Part shown: positions 7,631-15,648 of the stretch, in pieces
Layout of the letters: the number at the start of each line of letters is the position of its first letter
Position numbering within the stretch: position 1 is the first letter of the stretch
NCBI GenBank assembly: GCA_948630815.1
Contig: CAPIEU010000022.1
Coordinates: forward strand, 1 to 17,832
Source of the DNA: an uncultured Clostridia bacterium
GTDB taxonomy: Bacteria; Bacillota; Clostridia; TANB77; CAG-508
Reading direction: 5' to 3'
DNA: 17,832 nucleotides
The notes under the pieces: model-generated
Told to the model about the DNA's origin: nothing
Database searches by the model: none
Seen by the model: only the letters and a program-made list of their open reading frames with translations
Made by a program: the position numbers and the translations under genes

Positions 7631-7652
7631 GGGTCGATGCCCTCATTGATTC
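7626..7652 (+). repeat. Short intergenic repeat, member C
   Basis: TGTAGGGGTCGATGCCCTC followed by a degenerate right half. It overlaps the stop codon of the restriction-modification gene. It shares the GTAGGGGTCGA start with the reverse complement of member D at 12999. Confidence 0.5.
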
Positions 7653-7720
7653 AAATTCGTGAAAATTAAAATTTTTATTTTAGCATTAAACAAAAAGTCG
7701 AAAAAAATAATAAAATAGAC

Positions 7721-7749
7721 TATACATTTTTCCTTAAATCTTTTATAAT
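7721..7749 (+). promoter_or_regulatory. purF promoter
   Basis: TATACA (7721-7726), a 17-bp spacer and TATAAT (7744-7749). The leader is only about 28 nt, so no riboswitch fits. Confidence 0.55.
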
Positions 7750-7783
7750 AAAAAGTAGAGTATAAAAGATTTGAGGTTTTTTT

Positions 7784-9202
7784 ATGATAAAGAAATTAAA
7801 AGAAGAATGTGGAATTTTTGGTATTTATTCAGAAACAAAAGAAGAAAATGTTTCATATTATACATGTCTTGGACTTTCTAGCCTTCAACATAGAGGTGAA
7901 GAAGCTTGTGGGATTGCTATAAATGATGGAGGAATTATATCATATCATAAAGATATTGGATTAGTTTCAGATGTTTTTAATCAGCAAGTAGTAGATAAAC
8001 TTCCAATGGGAAAAATGGCAGTAGGACATGTAAGGTATTCAACAACGGGAGCACCAAAAAAAGAAAATGCACAACCAATTGTAATTAGATATGCAAAAGG
8101 AAATCTAGCGGTAGTACATAATGGAAATTTAACAAATGCAGTAGAACTAAGAAAAGAGCTTCAAGAAAATGGAGCAATATTTAATTCTACATCAGATACA
8201 GAAGTAATTGCTTATATAATAGCAAGAGAAAGACTAAAAGTTCATTCTATAGAAGAAGCTGTAATGAATACTATGAAATATATAAAAGGTGCATATTCAT
8301 TATTAGTAATGAGTTCACAAAAACTAATTGCAGTACGTGACCCACAAGGGTTTAGACCGCTTTGTATTGGAAAATTAGGTAATGATATAATTTTTTCTTC
8401 AGAAAGTTGTGCAATAGATATTATGGGAGCGGATTTAGAAAGAGATGTAAAACCAGGAGAAGTAATAGTAATGCATGATAATGAAATGAAATCATATGAC
8501 TGCAAAAATGGTGAAAAAGATGGATTATGTATTTTTGAATATATTTATTTTGCAAGACCAGATTCAATTGTAGATGGAGTAAATGTACATCACTTTAGAG
8601 AAGAAGTAGGAAAAGCATTAGCACGTCAAGCACCAGTAGAAGCAGACTTTGTAGCAGGTGTACCAGATTCAGGACTTGATGCAGCACTAGGTTATTCAAA
8701 AGAGTCCAAAATACCATATGATATGGCATTTATAAAAAGTAAATATATAGGAAGAACCTTTATACAATCAACTCAAACCAAAAGAAGAAAGCAAGTATTA
8801 TTAAAACTTAATCCAATAAAAGAAACAGTAAATGGAAAGAAAATAATATTAGTAGATGATTCAATAGTTAGAGGAAATACTATAACAAGATTAATAAAAA
8901 CATTACGTAGAGCAGGGGCAAAAGAGATACATTTAAGAATAGCATCACCTGAATTTTTAGGGATATGTTATTTTGGAACAGACGTTGCAAAAAAAGATGA
9001 ACTTATTGCAATAAATAAAACTAAAGAAGAAATAAGAAAAGAAATAGGAGCAGATTCGCTTGAATATTTAAGTATAGAAAACCTAAGAAAAATAGCTATA
9101 ACTTCTAATGCCAGCGGATTTTGTGAAGGATGTTTTACAGGTAAATATCCAATAGAAGTTCCAGATGAAATCCAGAAAGATACTTTTGAAAAAGTATTTT
9201 AA
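7784..9202 (+). CDS. purF: Amidophosphoribosyltransferase
   Basis: The committed step of purine synthesis: glutamine plus PRPP to phosphoribosylamine, the substrate of PurD in this same window. The 472 residues fit the Bacillus-type enzyme. An eight-residue propeptide (MIKKLKEE) precedes C9 of CGIFG, the class II amidotransferase nucleophile exposed after self-processing. The PRPP loop ILVDDSIVRGNT lies at about 356-367. Four cysteines in the places expected for the oxygen-sensitive 4Fe-4S cluster of this class are present: GLCIFEY, GICYFG and CEGC in SGFCEGCF. GAGG-type ribosome site 8 nt before ATG at 7784. pyrB follows after 19 bp, so the two may form an operon linking purine and pyrimidine synthesis. 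Confidence 0.95.
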   Translation: MIKKLKEECGIFGIYSETKEENVSYYTCLGLSSLQHRGEEACGIAINDGGIISYHKDIGLVSDVFNQQVVDKLPMGKMAVGHVRYSTTGAPKKENAQPIVIRYAKGNLAVVHNGNLTNAVELRKELQENGAIFNSTSDTEVIAYIIARERLKVHSIEEAVMNTMKYIKGAYSLLVMSSQKLIAVRDPQGFRPLCIGKLGNDIIFSSESCAIDIMGADLERDVKPGEVIVMHDNEMKSYDCKNGEKDGLCIFEYIYFARPDSIVDGVNVHHFREEVGKALARQAPVEADFVAGVPDSGLDAALGYSKESKIPYDMAFIKSKYIGRTFIQSTQTKRRKQVLLKLNPIKETVNGKKIILVDDSIVRGNTITRLIKTLRRAGAKEIHLRIASPEFLGICYFGTDVAKKDELIAINKTKEEIRKEIGADSLEYLSIENLRKIAITSNASGFCEGCFTGKYPIEVPDEIQKDTFEKVF

Positions 9203-9221
9203 TAAAATAGGAGGTTTTAAG

Positions 9222-10088
9222 ATGAACATATTAAACTTAGATAACTTTTCTAGTAGCGAAATTAACGAAATACTTGATTTAGCAGAAGAATTTAAAAATG
9301 GTAAAGAGGTAGATTACAAAGGAAAAAAGGTAATATCAAACTTATTTTTTGAGCCTTCAACAAGAACACATTATAGCTTTGATATGGCAGCTTTAAGATT
9401 AGGATGTAGAACACAAAATTTTGATGCAGGAAATTCAAGTCTAAAAAAAGGAGAAAGTTTATATGATACAATAAAAACTTTTGAGAGTTTTGGAACAGAT
9501 GCATTAGTAATTAGACATATAGATAATGAATATTATAAACAATTAGAAAGAATAAAAACTCCAATTTTAAATGCAGGAGATGGAACAGGAAATCATCCAT
9601 CACAATCACTATTAGATCTATTAACTATACGTGAGGAATTTGGTGAATTTCAAGGATTAAAAGTAGTAATAGTTGGAGATATTAAGCATTCAAGAGTGGC
9701 ACATACAAACTTTAAAGTAATGCAAAAACTAGGAATAGAAGTTTATACGTCTGGACCACTTGAATATAAAGAAAAGGGATATAACTATATAGAATTAGAA
9801 GAAATTTTAGATAAAGTAGATGTTGTAATGCTACTTAGAGTACAACATGAAAGACATGAAACTAAGATGCAAGAAACTATAGATGAATATCATAAACTAT
9901 ATGGTTTAAATAAAGAACGTGTAGCAAAAATGAAAAAACAGGCAATAATAATGCACCCAGCACCATTTAATAGAGGAGTAGAAATTGCAGATGATGTTGT
10001 AGAATGCGAGAAATCACGTATATTTAAACAAGTACAAAATGGAGTATATGTAAGAATGGCAATGATACATATGGCATTAGAAAAATAA
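9222..10088 (+). CDS. pyrB: Aspartate carbamoyltransferase catalytic chain
   Basis: Makes carbamoyl-aspartate in pyrimidine synthesis. 288 residues from ATG 9222, which follows AGGAGG (9209-9214); the frame is open upstream to 9165 but that start overlaps purF and lacks a site. Carbamoyl-phosphate loop FEPSTRTHYSF (about 43-53, with His where STRTR is common), HPSQ (about 126-129), GDIKHSRVAHTN, and the aspartate-side HPAPFNRGVEI near the C-terminus identify it as ATCase rather than ornithine transcarbamylase. It is slightly short of the usual 300-310. No pyrI lies next to it. Confidence 0.93.
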   Translation: MNILNLDNFSSSEINEILDLAEEFKNGKEVDYKGKKVISNLFFEPSTRTHYSFDMAALRLGCRTQNFDAGNSSLKKGESLYDTIKTFESFGTDALVIRHIDNEYYKQLERIKTPILNAGDGTGNHPSQSLLDLLTIREEFGEFQGLKVVIVGDIKHSRVAHTNFKVMQKLGIEVYTSGPLEYKEKGYNYIELEEILDKVDVVMLLRVQHERHETKMQETIDEYHKLYGLNKERVAKMKKQAIIMHPAPFNRGVEIADDVVECEKSRIFKQVQNGVYVRMAMIHMALEK

Positions 10089-10141
10089 ACATATAAACTA
10101 AATTAGTAATAAATATACATTTTTAGATTAGTATATTTCAT

Positions 10142-10190
10142 AATAATTAAAGCATATATATTTTTTTATATATGCTTTAATTATTGTTTT
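10142..10190 (+). terminator. Terminator after pyrB
   Basis: A perfect 19-bp stem (10142-10160 with 10167-10185), T6 loop, then GTTTTTCTT. It ends the purF-pyrB transcript before the prepilin promoter. Confidence 0.85.
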
Positions 10191-10192
10191 TC

Positions 10193-10220
10193 TTGATAAA
10201 GTAATGTAAGTTATTATAAT
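10193..10220 (+). promoter_or_regulatory. Promoter of the GLUG prepilin gene
   Basis: TTGATA (10193-10198), a 16-bp spacer and TATAAT (10215-10220). The leader is about 100 nt. Confidence 0.65.
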
Positions 10221-10325
10221 ATGTAGACATATAGTAAAAGGCTAAGTATTTAAGTCAATACAATAATACAAATTAAGACATAAAAAGAAGAATAAAGATA
10301 ATACTAAAGCTAAGGAGGAAAAGAA

Positions 10326-12049
10326 ATGTACAAAAGTAAAGAACAAAAAGCAATAACATTAATTGCATTAATAATTACAATTATAGTATTGCTAATACTA
10401 GCAGGAGTAACAATAAATGTATTAATAGGAGAAAATGGTTTATTTAAAACAGCTAATGATGCAAGCAATAAGTATAGCAAAGCAGCTGCAAGAGAAAAAC
10501 TTGAAGCAGTATTAATGGATGTACAAATAAATAGAATAATAAAACCTCAGTACAATGATGAAGATTTAAATATGGCAATACAACAAAATAATATGAAAAT
10601 AAATGGAGATATTGTAACAGTAGACGGCTGGCAATTTCAAATAGATAAAACAATACCACAAATTATGGTGTCATTAGAAAATGGAAAAGAAAGTAATGAT
10701 ATAGTTATAAATCATGAAATGCAATATTCAGCCAATTATAAGGAAGAAAAAATAATAATAACAATATCTTCCTTAGTTGAATTGAGTACTGTAAAAATAA
10801 ATAATGAGAATGTAATGGCTACAAATAATAATGATGGAACATATACAGTAGAGAAAATAATAAACAATAATGGAACATATAGTGTATATGTAGAGGATAT
10901 AAAAAACGAATATAAAGTAAAAAATATAAGAATAATAGGTCTTGAGCAAGATTTAATAATATGGACAGACGAAGAATTAAAAGAATTTGCAAACTTAGTT
11001 AATAGTGGTAGAGAATATGAAGGAAAGACAATAACACTAGGTGCAAGTATAGATTTAAGTAATATATGTCATAAAGAAAGTGAAACTATAAGTAGCATAA
11101 GTTGGACACCAATTGGGAATGAATCAAAACCATTTAAAGGCATATTTAATGGAAATAAAAAAACAATAACAGGACTTTATATAAATTCTAATTCTTCTAT
11201 TCAAGGATTATTTGGATTTTCAGATGGAGGACAATTTAAAGATTTAAATATAGTAGGAATTGTAAGTACTTCACGGCAATGATTCAGGAATGTTACTAGG
11301 TTCTGCAACAAATGTAGAAATCACTAATGTTAATACTATTTCAACTGGTGATAATTCTATGGTTACAGGTAATTCTCATGTAGGACGGAATTGTTGGACT
11401 ATTACGTGGTAATTCTAAGATTACATCTTGTAAAAATAATGCAGAAATTTTGGCATTAAGTTGGGATGCTGGCGGTATAGTAGGAGTTTTTGAAAGTACT
11501 GAAGTTATTACAGCTTGTGCAAATTTGGCTAATGTAACAGCAGAAGGACCAAATGTTGGAGGTATTGTAGGCTGGATGGATGTAGGCAAAATTGAGGAAT
11601 GTTACAATGTTGGAAATATAACTGGGAAAGGCAAAGATGGAGGGTACTCGAATGTTGGTGGAATATTAGGACGAGGATCTTGTTCTATAGAATATTGCTA
11701 TAATAAAGGTGAAATAGCACCATGGCATGGTAATGGTGGAGGTATGTGTGGCAAATGGTATGGAGATGAATCTGCTAGTATACAAAATTGTTATAATATA
11801 GGTATTATCCCTGTTGGAGGATCAGCGGGTGCGATTGTTGGTCGCAATGATGGAATAAATGTAAATAATTGTTTTTGGACTTTAGGATATCGTTGTATAG
11901 GACATGGAGTTTCTGCTAGTGATAATTGTAAAGAGCTAACAGAAGATGAAATGAAAGCATATACAAATACGAAGTTCATATTAGATAATAAAGAACCATT
12001 AAAAAATGATGGTTATCCAATATTATATTGGCAAGAAGATATACTATGA
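10326..12049 (+). CDS. Prepilin-like GLUG-repeat surface protein with two CGG +1 frameshifts
   Basis: Start ATG 10326 after AAGGAGG. The N-terminus has a short basic leader then ITLIALIITIIVLLILAGV, a type IV prepilin-like helix; cleavage would be after Ala8-Ile9 style KA/IT rather than the usual Gly. Next come an Ig-like beta region (about 115-205) and a long array of GLUG-type units (about 215 onward) with FKGIFNGNKKTITGLYI and repeated VGGIVG/VGGILG cores. The zero frame stops at 11282, eight bases after CGG 11274. Dropping that C opens 37 codons to a second CGG at 11386, and dropping its C opens the frame to TGA 12047-12049, for 573 residues in total. The repeats continue smoothly through both joints. 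Likely exported and displayed on the surface by a pilin-like pathway; ligand unknown. Base composition becomes richer in T and G after about 11270. Confidence 0.8.
11274..11276 (+). other. CGG +1 frameshift site 2 (GLUG prepilin codon 317)
   Basis: Context ACT TCA CGG CAA TGA. The zero frame ends two codons later. Reading GGC after skipping C gives TSGNDSGMLLGSA, continuing the GLUG-like pattern. Confidence 0.82.
11386..11388 (+). other. CGG +1 frameshift site 3 (same gene, 37 codons later)
   Basis: Context GTA GGA CGG AAT TGT. Skipping C gives HVGGIVGLLRGN. The same protein contains NVGGIVG, AGGIVG and NVGGILG further on, so the second Gly is predicted by its own internal repeats. Confidence 0.87.
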
Positions 12050-12133
12050 ATAAAATTATACCAAATAAGTTAAATATATAAGATGAAATAAGAGTAACAT
12101 CAAGTATAAATAAAAGAAAAATTTAAAAAACTA

Positions 12134-12162
12134 TTGTTAAAAAAAAGTATTTATGATATATT
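12134..12162 (+). promoter_or_regulatory. Response regulator promoter
   Basis: TTGTTA (12134-12139), a 17-bp spacer and TATATT (12157-12162). The upstream gap from 12050 is plain A-rich DNA without a clear terminator. Confidence 0.55.
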
Positions 12163-12199
12163 TTTGCTATAGATATTAAAAGTATAGAGGTGTAGCCTT

Positions 12200-12931
12200 A
12201 TGGAAGAAGAAATATTAGATAAAGATAAGAAAACAATATTAATAGTAGATGACGAACAACATATTGTAGATATTTTAGTGTATAACTTAGAAAAAGAAGG
12301 ATATAACACATTACAAGCAAATGATGGTTTAACAGCTGTTGATGTAGCACTAAGCCAAAAACCAGATTTAATTTTATTAGATATAATGCTTCCAAAAATG
12401 GATGGACTAGCAGTATGTAAAAAAATTAGACACACACTAAATGTTCCAATTTTAATGTTAACAGCAAAAGATGAAGAAATAGATAAAATATTAGGATTAG
12501 AATTAGGTGCAGACGATTATGTTACAAAGCCGTTTAGTGTAAGAGAGTTAATGGCTAGAATAAAAGCTAACCTAAGAAAAGTAGAACTATCTACAAATAG
12601 TGCTGAAACAGCAAAAGAAGGAAACACAAATAAGATTATAGTTGGAGAATTAAGCTTAGATTTAGATAAATTTGAAGTAAAAGTTTCTGGAGAAGTAGTA
12701 GATTTAACCCTAAGAGAATTTGAAGTTTTAAAATACTTAGCAAATCAACCAGGACAGGTAATCACAAGAGAAGTATTACTTGAAAAAGTATGGGGATATG
12801 AATATTATGGAGATATAAGAACAGTTGATGTTACAGTAAGAAGAATACGTGAAAAAATAGAAAAAGATACATCAGCACCAAAAATCTTAATTACAAAAAG
12901 AGGAGTAGGGTACTATATAGCATCAAAATAA
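12200..12931 (+). CDS. OmpR/PhoB-family response regulator
   Basis: 243 residues: receiver domain (about 12-125) with acidic pair D17-D18, phosphoacceptor D61 in LILLDIMLP, T88 and K110 (VTKPF), then a winged-helix DNA-binding domain (about 148-240) with LTLREFEVLKYLA and DVTVRRIREKIE. AGAGGTG site 7 nt before ATG 12200. It resembles PhoP/WalR/PhoB-type regulators; the sequence alone does not say which regulon. The partner kinase starts 164 bp downstream beyond two hairpins. Confidence 0.92.
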   Translation: MEEEILDKDKKTILIVDDEQHIVDILVYNLEKEGYNTLQANDGLTAVDVALSQKPDLILLDIMLPKMDGLAVCKKIRHTLNVPILMLTAKDEEIDKILGLELGADDYVTKPFSVRELMARIKANLRKVELSTNSAETAKEGNTNKIIVGELSLDLDKFEVKVSGEVVDLTLREFEVLKYLANQPGQVITREVLLEKVWGYEYYGDIRTVDVTVRRIREKIEKDTSAPKILITKRGVGYYIASK

Positions 12932-12934
12932 AAA

Positions 12935-12970
12935 GGTCGAAAGTCTTTAGCGACTTTCGACTTTCCTTGT
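12935..12970 (+). terminator. Hairpin terminator after the response regulator
   Basis: A perfect 10-bp stem GTCGAAAGTC/GACTTTCGAC (12936-12945 with 12952-12961), 6-base loop, weak T-rich tail. It would reduce read-through into the kinase. Confidence 0.65.
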
Positions 12971-12998
12971 TTAATGAGAAAAAGTAATTAATAAAAAA

Positions 12999-13030
12999 GG
13001 GTCGATGAAGACACCCCGACTCCTACAAAT
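12999..13030 (-). repeat. Short intergenic repeat, member D
   Basis: The reverse strand reads ATTTGTAGGAGTCGGGG then ends in CGACCC, sharing the TTTGTAGGAG lead of member B and the GTCGA core of member C. Confidence 0.5.
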
Positions 13031-13051
13031 ATGATAAATTAATAAGTGTAG

Positions 13052-13080
13052 TGGCAGACGCCCTAGTCTGCCATTTTTTT
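13052..13080 (+). terminator. Terminator-like hairpin just before the kinase ribosome site (repeat member E)
   Basis: A perfect 8-bp stem TGGCAGAC/GTCTGCCA (13052-13059 with 13066-13073) followed by T7. The kinase Shine-Dalgarno AAGAGGTGAT starts one base later. Led by GTGTAGTGG, it looks like a member of the hairpin repeat family acting as a terminator or attenuator. Confidence 0.65.
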
Positions 13081-13095
13081 AAGAGGTGATAATAA

Positions 13096-14529
13096 ATGAT
13101 AAAAAATGTACAATTTAAAATTATAATAATTTTAACAGTAATAGGAATTGTAATTATTGCTGGAATTGGAGGATATTTTTTAATTAATATACAAACAACA
13201 TACTTAAACATACCTTCAGTTAATAATATAGAAAATCTACAAAACAATTTATCAAACATAATTAGCAAAGGAACATGGTTATTAGGATATGCGTTATTTG
13301 GATTTTTAGTTATAGCAATTGTAATATCTATATATGTTATAACAAAAATAACAATTCCAATAAATAGGTTAATAGATAGTGCAAGAAAGGTTGCTACAGG
13401 AGAAGAAACAAAAATAGAAGAGACTAAAAAAACTAAAGAAGTAGATGGAATTGCCGATGCAATTGGAAAGATGACTATAGAATTAAAAGATAACCTAAGT
13501 GAAGTTTCAAGACAAAAAAATCAAATTGAAACAATTCTTTTACATATGACAGATGGAATTATTGCATTTAATATGGATGGAGATATTATGTTAGTTAATC
13601 CAGCAGCAACAAGATTATTAAGGATTATGCCAGAAGATGATACATTTGATAACATATTTAAAAAGTTAAATGTAGATATAAATATGGAAAAAATTATTTA
13701 TTTAGACGCATGGACTTCATCAGAAGAAAGAGTAAATTTAGGAGATAAATATATTAATTTGTTTTTTGCACCATTAAAAGATGAACTAGATAGGCCAGAT
13801 GGAGTAATGGTAGTTATACAAGATATAACAGAACATGTAAAACTAGATAATATGAGAAAAGAATTCGTTGCTGATGTGTCACATGAATTAAAAACACCTA
13901 TTACATCAATAATGGGATATGCAGACACATTACTAGAAGGAGAATATGATAAACAAACTCAAGACAAATTTTTAGGAGTAATAGCAGCAGAAGCAAGAAG
14001 AATGGCAAAACTTGTTACAGACTTATTAGCATTATCAAGGTTTGATAATAACCAAGAAAAAGCAAAAAGAGAAGAATTTGATTTAGGAGAATTAGTAAAA
14101 AGTTGTCAAGAGAAAGTGCAACTTGAAATAGATAAAAAACAACATAATGTAGAATGTTTTGTAACAGCAAATGTACCACCTGTTTATGCTGATAAATATG
14201 GAATAGAAAGAGTAGTACTAAATATATTAACAAATAGTATAAAATATACACCTGAAAAAGGAAATATAAAAATATATGTAGGATTTGTTTATAATGATGC
14301 ATATATAAAAGTAATAGATACAGGAATAGGAATTCCAGAAGATGATTTATCAAGAATTTTTGATAGATTTTATAGAGTTGATAAAGCACGTACAAGAGAA
14401 ATGGGTGGAACAGGTTTAGGGTTATCAATTGCAAAAGAAATATTAGATAAAAATGATGGTAGTATCGATATAAAGAGCGAATATGGTAAGGGGACAGAAG
14501 TTGTAATTCGTGTGCCTACGAAGAAATAA
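13096..14529 (+). CDS. Membrane sensor histidine kinase (PhoR/WalK type)
   Basis: 477 residues. TM1 (about 8-30), a short outside loop of roughly 30 residues, TM2 (about 60-83), HAMP linker (about 84-137), a PAS-like domain (about 143-250, ILLHMTDGIIAFN), HisKA with phosphorylated H263 in DVSHELKTPITS, and a HATPase_c domain with N box NILTNSIKYT, G1 DTGIGIPEDD, F box FDRFYRVD and G2 GGTGLGLSIA. Partner of the upstream response regulator. The tiny outer loop argues against a classic ligand-binding sensor and for membrane or intracellular sensing. AAGAGGTGAT site 5 nt before ATG 13096. Confidence 0.92.
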   Translation: MIKNVQFKIIIILTVIGIVIIAGIGGYFLINIQTTYLNIPSVNNIENLQNNLSNIISKGTWLLGYALFGFLVIAIVISIYVITKITIPINRLIDSARKVATGEETKIEETKKTKEVDGIADAIGKMTIELKDNLSEVSRQKNQIETILLHMTDGIIAFNMDGDIMLVNPAATRLLRIMPEDDTFDNIFKKLNVDINMEKIIYLDAWTSSEERVNLGDKYINLFFAPLKDELDRPDGVMVVIQDITEHVKLDNMRKEFVADVSHELKTPITSIMGYADTLLEGEYDKQTQDKFLGVIAAEARRMAKLVTDLLALSRFDNNQEKAKREEFDLGELVKSCQEKVQLEIDKKQHNVECFVTANVPPVYADKYGIERVVLNILTNSIKYTPEKGNIKIYVGFVYNDAYIKVIDTGIGIPEDDLSRIFDRFYRVDKARTREMGGTGLGLSIAKEILDKNDGSIDIKSEYGKGTEVVIRVPTKK

Positions 14530-14530
14530 A

Positions 14531-14750
14531 GGTTACAAGATAATGGTTTTATATAAAAAAATCTTCGAAGAAATTCCCTTTAAAATATTGAAAATATATT
14601 ATAAAGGGAAAATATGAGATAGAATATAACAAAAAAAGATATACATTTTAAGCAATATGATTATTATAAAATGCGAAATTGCGGACGAGCAATGCTCGCC
14701 CCTACAACGTTTGCAATAAATTTGCTGTACAAAACCATTATCTTGTAACC
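14531..14750. mobile_element. 220-bp MITE-like element with 20-bp perfect inverted ends
   Basis: GGTTACAAGATAATGGTTTT (14531-14550) is repeated in exact inverse at 14731-14750. It begins one base after the kinase stop. Inside are a hairpin around TTCCCTTTA..TAAAGGGAA (about 14574-14609) and repeat member F. No ORF is credible. A third, near-identical copy of the left end lies at 15554-15587. No clear target-site duplication is visible. This element fills most of the gap 14530-14847. Confidence 0.6.
14680..14711 (-). repeat. Short intergenic repeat, member F
   Basis: The reverse strand reads TTGTAGGGGCGAGCATTGCTCGTCCGC: the family lead GTAGGGG then a self-complementary CGAGCA/TGCTCG hairpin. 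Nested inside the 220-bp inverted-end element. Confidence 0.55.
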
Positions 14751-14778
14751 GAATGTTTATAAAAAACGCTTCAAAATC

Positions 14779-14807
14779 TTGTAAAAACAATAAAAATAAT
14801 ATATAAT
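14779..14807 (+). promoter_or_regulatory. lepB promoter
   Basis: TTGTAA (14779-14784), a 17-bp spacer and TATAAT (14802-14807). The 32-bp stretch from 14777 aligns with the holB promoter at about 26 of 32 positions. Confidence 0.7.
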
Positions 14808-14847
14808 AAATAGGCAAACAAGTACACTACGAAAGGGAGAATCTTAA

Positions 14848-15489
14848 GTGGAAGATGAAAAAAAAATAAATATAAAAGAAATATTAGAATGGGTATATTG
14901 CATAGTTATTGCAGTTGCACTTGCATTAATAGTTAGATATTTTATAGGAACACCAACTATTGTACAACAATCATCAATGTATCCAACTTTAAAAGAAGGA
15001 CAAAGACTAATTTTAAATAGAACAATTAGAATTACGCATACCATGCCAAAAAGAGGAGATATAGTAACATTTGAAGCACCTTCAACAAGATATTTATCAG
15101 CAGCCAAAGCAAATACACCAGTTGCAGAATACAATCATAATATTAATAACATTTTTTCTAAATTTAGATATTATATACTAGAACTAGGAAAAGATAGTTA
15201 TATAAAAAGAGTAATAGGATTGCCAGGTGAGCATATAAAAATAGAAAACGGAAAAGTATATATAAATGGAGAAGAACTAAAAGAAGATTATTTGCAAAGT
15301 ACAGTAAGAACAGAACCAACAGGTGTGTTTTCAGACTTAGTAGTACCAGAAAATTGCATATTTGTAATGGGAGATAATAGGTCTGGAAGTGATGATTCAA
15401 GAAAGTTTGGATGTGTGCCATTAGAGAGATTAGAAAGTATAGTATGGATTAGATTTTGGCCATTTAATTTATTTGGAAAGGTTGATTAG
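14848..15489 (+). CDS. lepB: Signal peptidase I
   Basis: Cleaves signal peptides of exported proteins on the outer face of the membrane. 213 residues with one N-terminal membrane anchor (about 12-33), catalytic Ser43 in QQSSMYPTL, general base Lys120 in SYIKRVIGLPGE, and the conserved C-terminal box VMGDNRSGSDDSR. The residue between Lys and GDN boxes, KVYINGEEL, is typical. GTG start 14848 with AAAGGGAGA (14832-14840); no ATG fits better. A single gene between its own promoter and terminator. Confidence 0.93.
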   Translation: MEDEKKINIKEILEWVYCIVIAVALALIVRYFIGTPTIVQQSSMYPTLKEGQRLILNRTIRITHTMPKRGDIVTFEAPSTRYLSAAKANTPVAEYNHNINNIFSKFRYYILELGKDSYIKRVIGLPGEHIKIENGKVYINGEELKEDYLQSTVRTEPTGVFSDLVVPENCIFVMGDNRSGSDDSRKFGCVPLERLESIVWIRFWPFNLFGKVD

Positions 15490-15492
15490 GAA

Positions 15493-15524
15493 AATGCGGA
15501 CTTATAGTAGTCCGCATTTAATAT
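15493..15524 (+). terminator. lepB terminator
   Basis: A perfect 10-bp stem AATGCGGACT/AGTCCGCATT (15493-15502 with 15509-15518), loop TATAGT, followed by a weakly T-rich tail. Confidence 0.7.
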
Positions 15525-15553
15525 TATTTATAAGTTAAACAATAACACAAAAT

Positions 15554-15587
15554 GGTTACAAGATAAGGTTTTTATATAAAAAATCTT
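15554..15587 (+). repeat. Solo copy of the inverted-element end upstream of holB
   Basis: GGTTACAAGATAA..GGTTTTTATATAAAAAATCTT matches 14531-14565 apart from small indels. Its last two T overlap the -35 of the holB promoter. Confidence 0.6.
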
Positions 15588-15614
15588 GATAAATCAGTAT
15601 AAATAATATATAAT
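15586..15614 (+). promoter_or_regulatory. holB promoter
   Basis: TTGATA (15586-15591), a 17-bp spacer and a perfect TATAAT (15609-15614), followed after about 24 bp by AAAAGGAG and the ATG. Confidence 0.75.
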
Positions 15615-15648
15615 TATAATTGCTTAAGTATAAAAAAAAGGAGTTATA

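Noticed and set aside
9165..9221. Upstream start for pyrB
   Set aside because: It overlaps the end of purF and has no ribosome site; ATG 9222 follows AGGAGG.
11274..11388. Phase variation by repeat slippage
   Set aside because: No homopolymer or tandem short repeat lies at any of the five sites.
14015..14434. Long Leu/Phe/Tyr-rich minus-strand ORFs, here and opposite most genes
   Set aside because: They mirror A-rich coding strands, lack ribosome sites and overlap well-identified genes.
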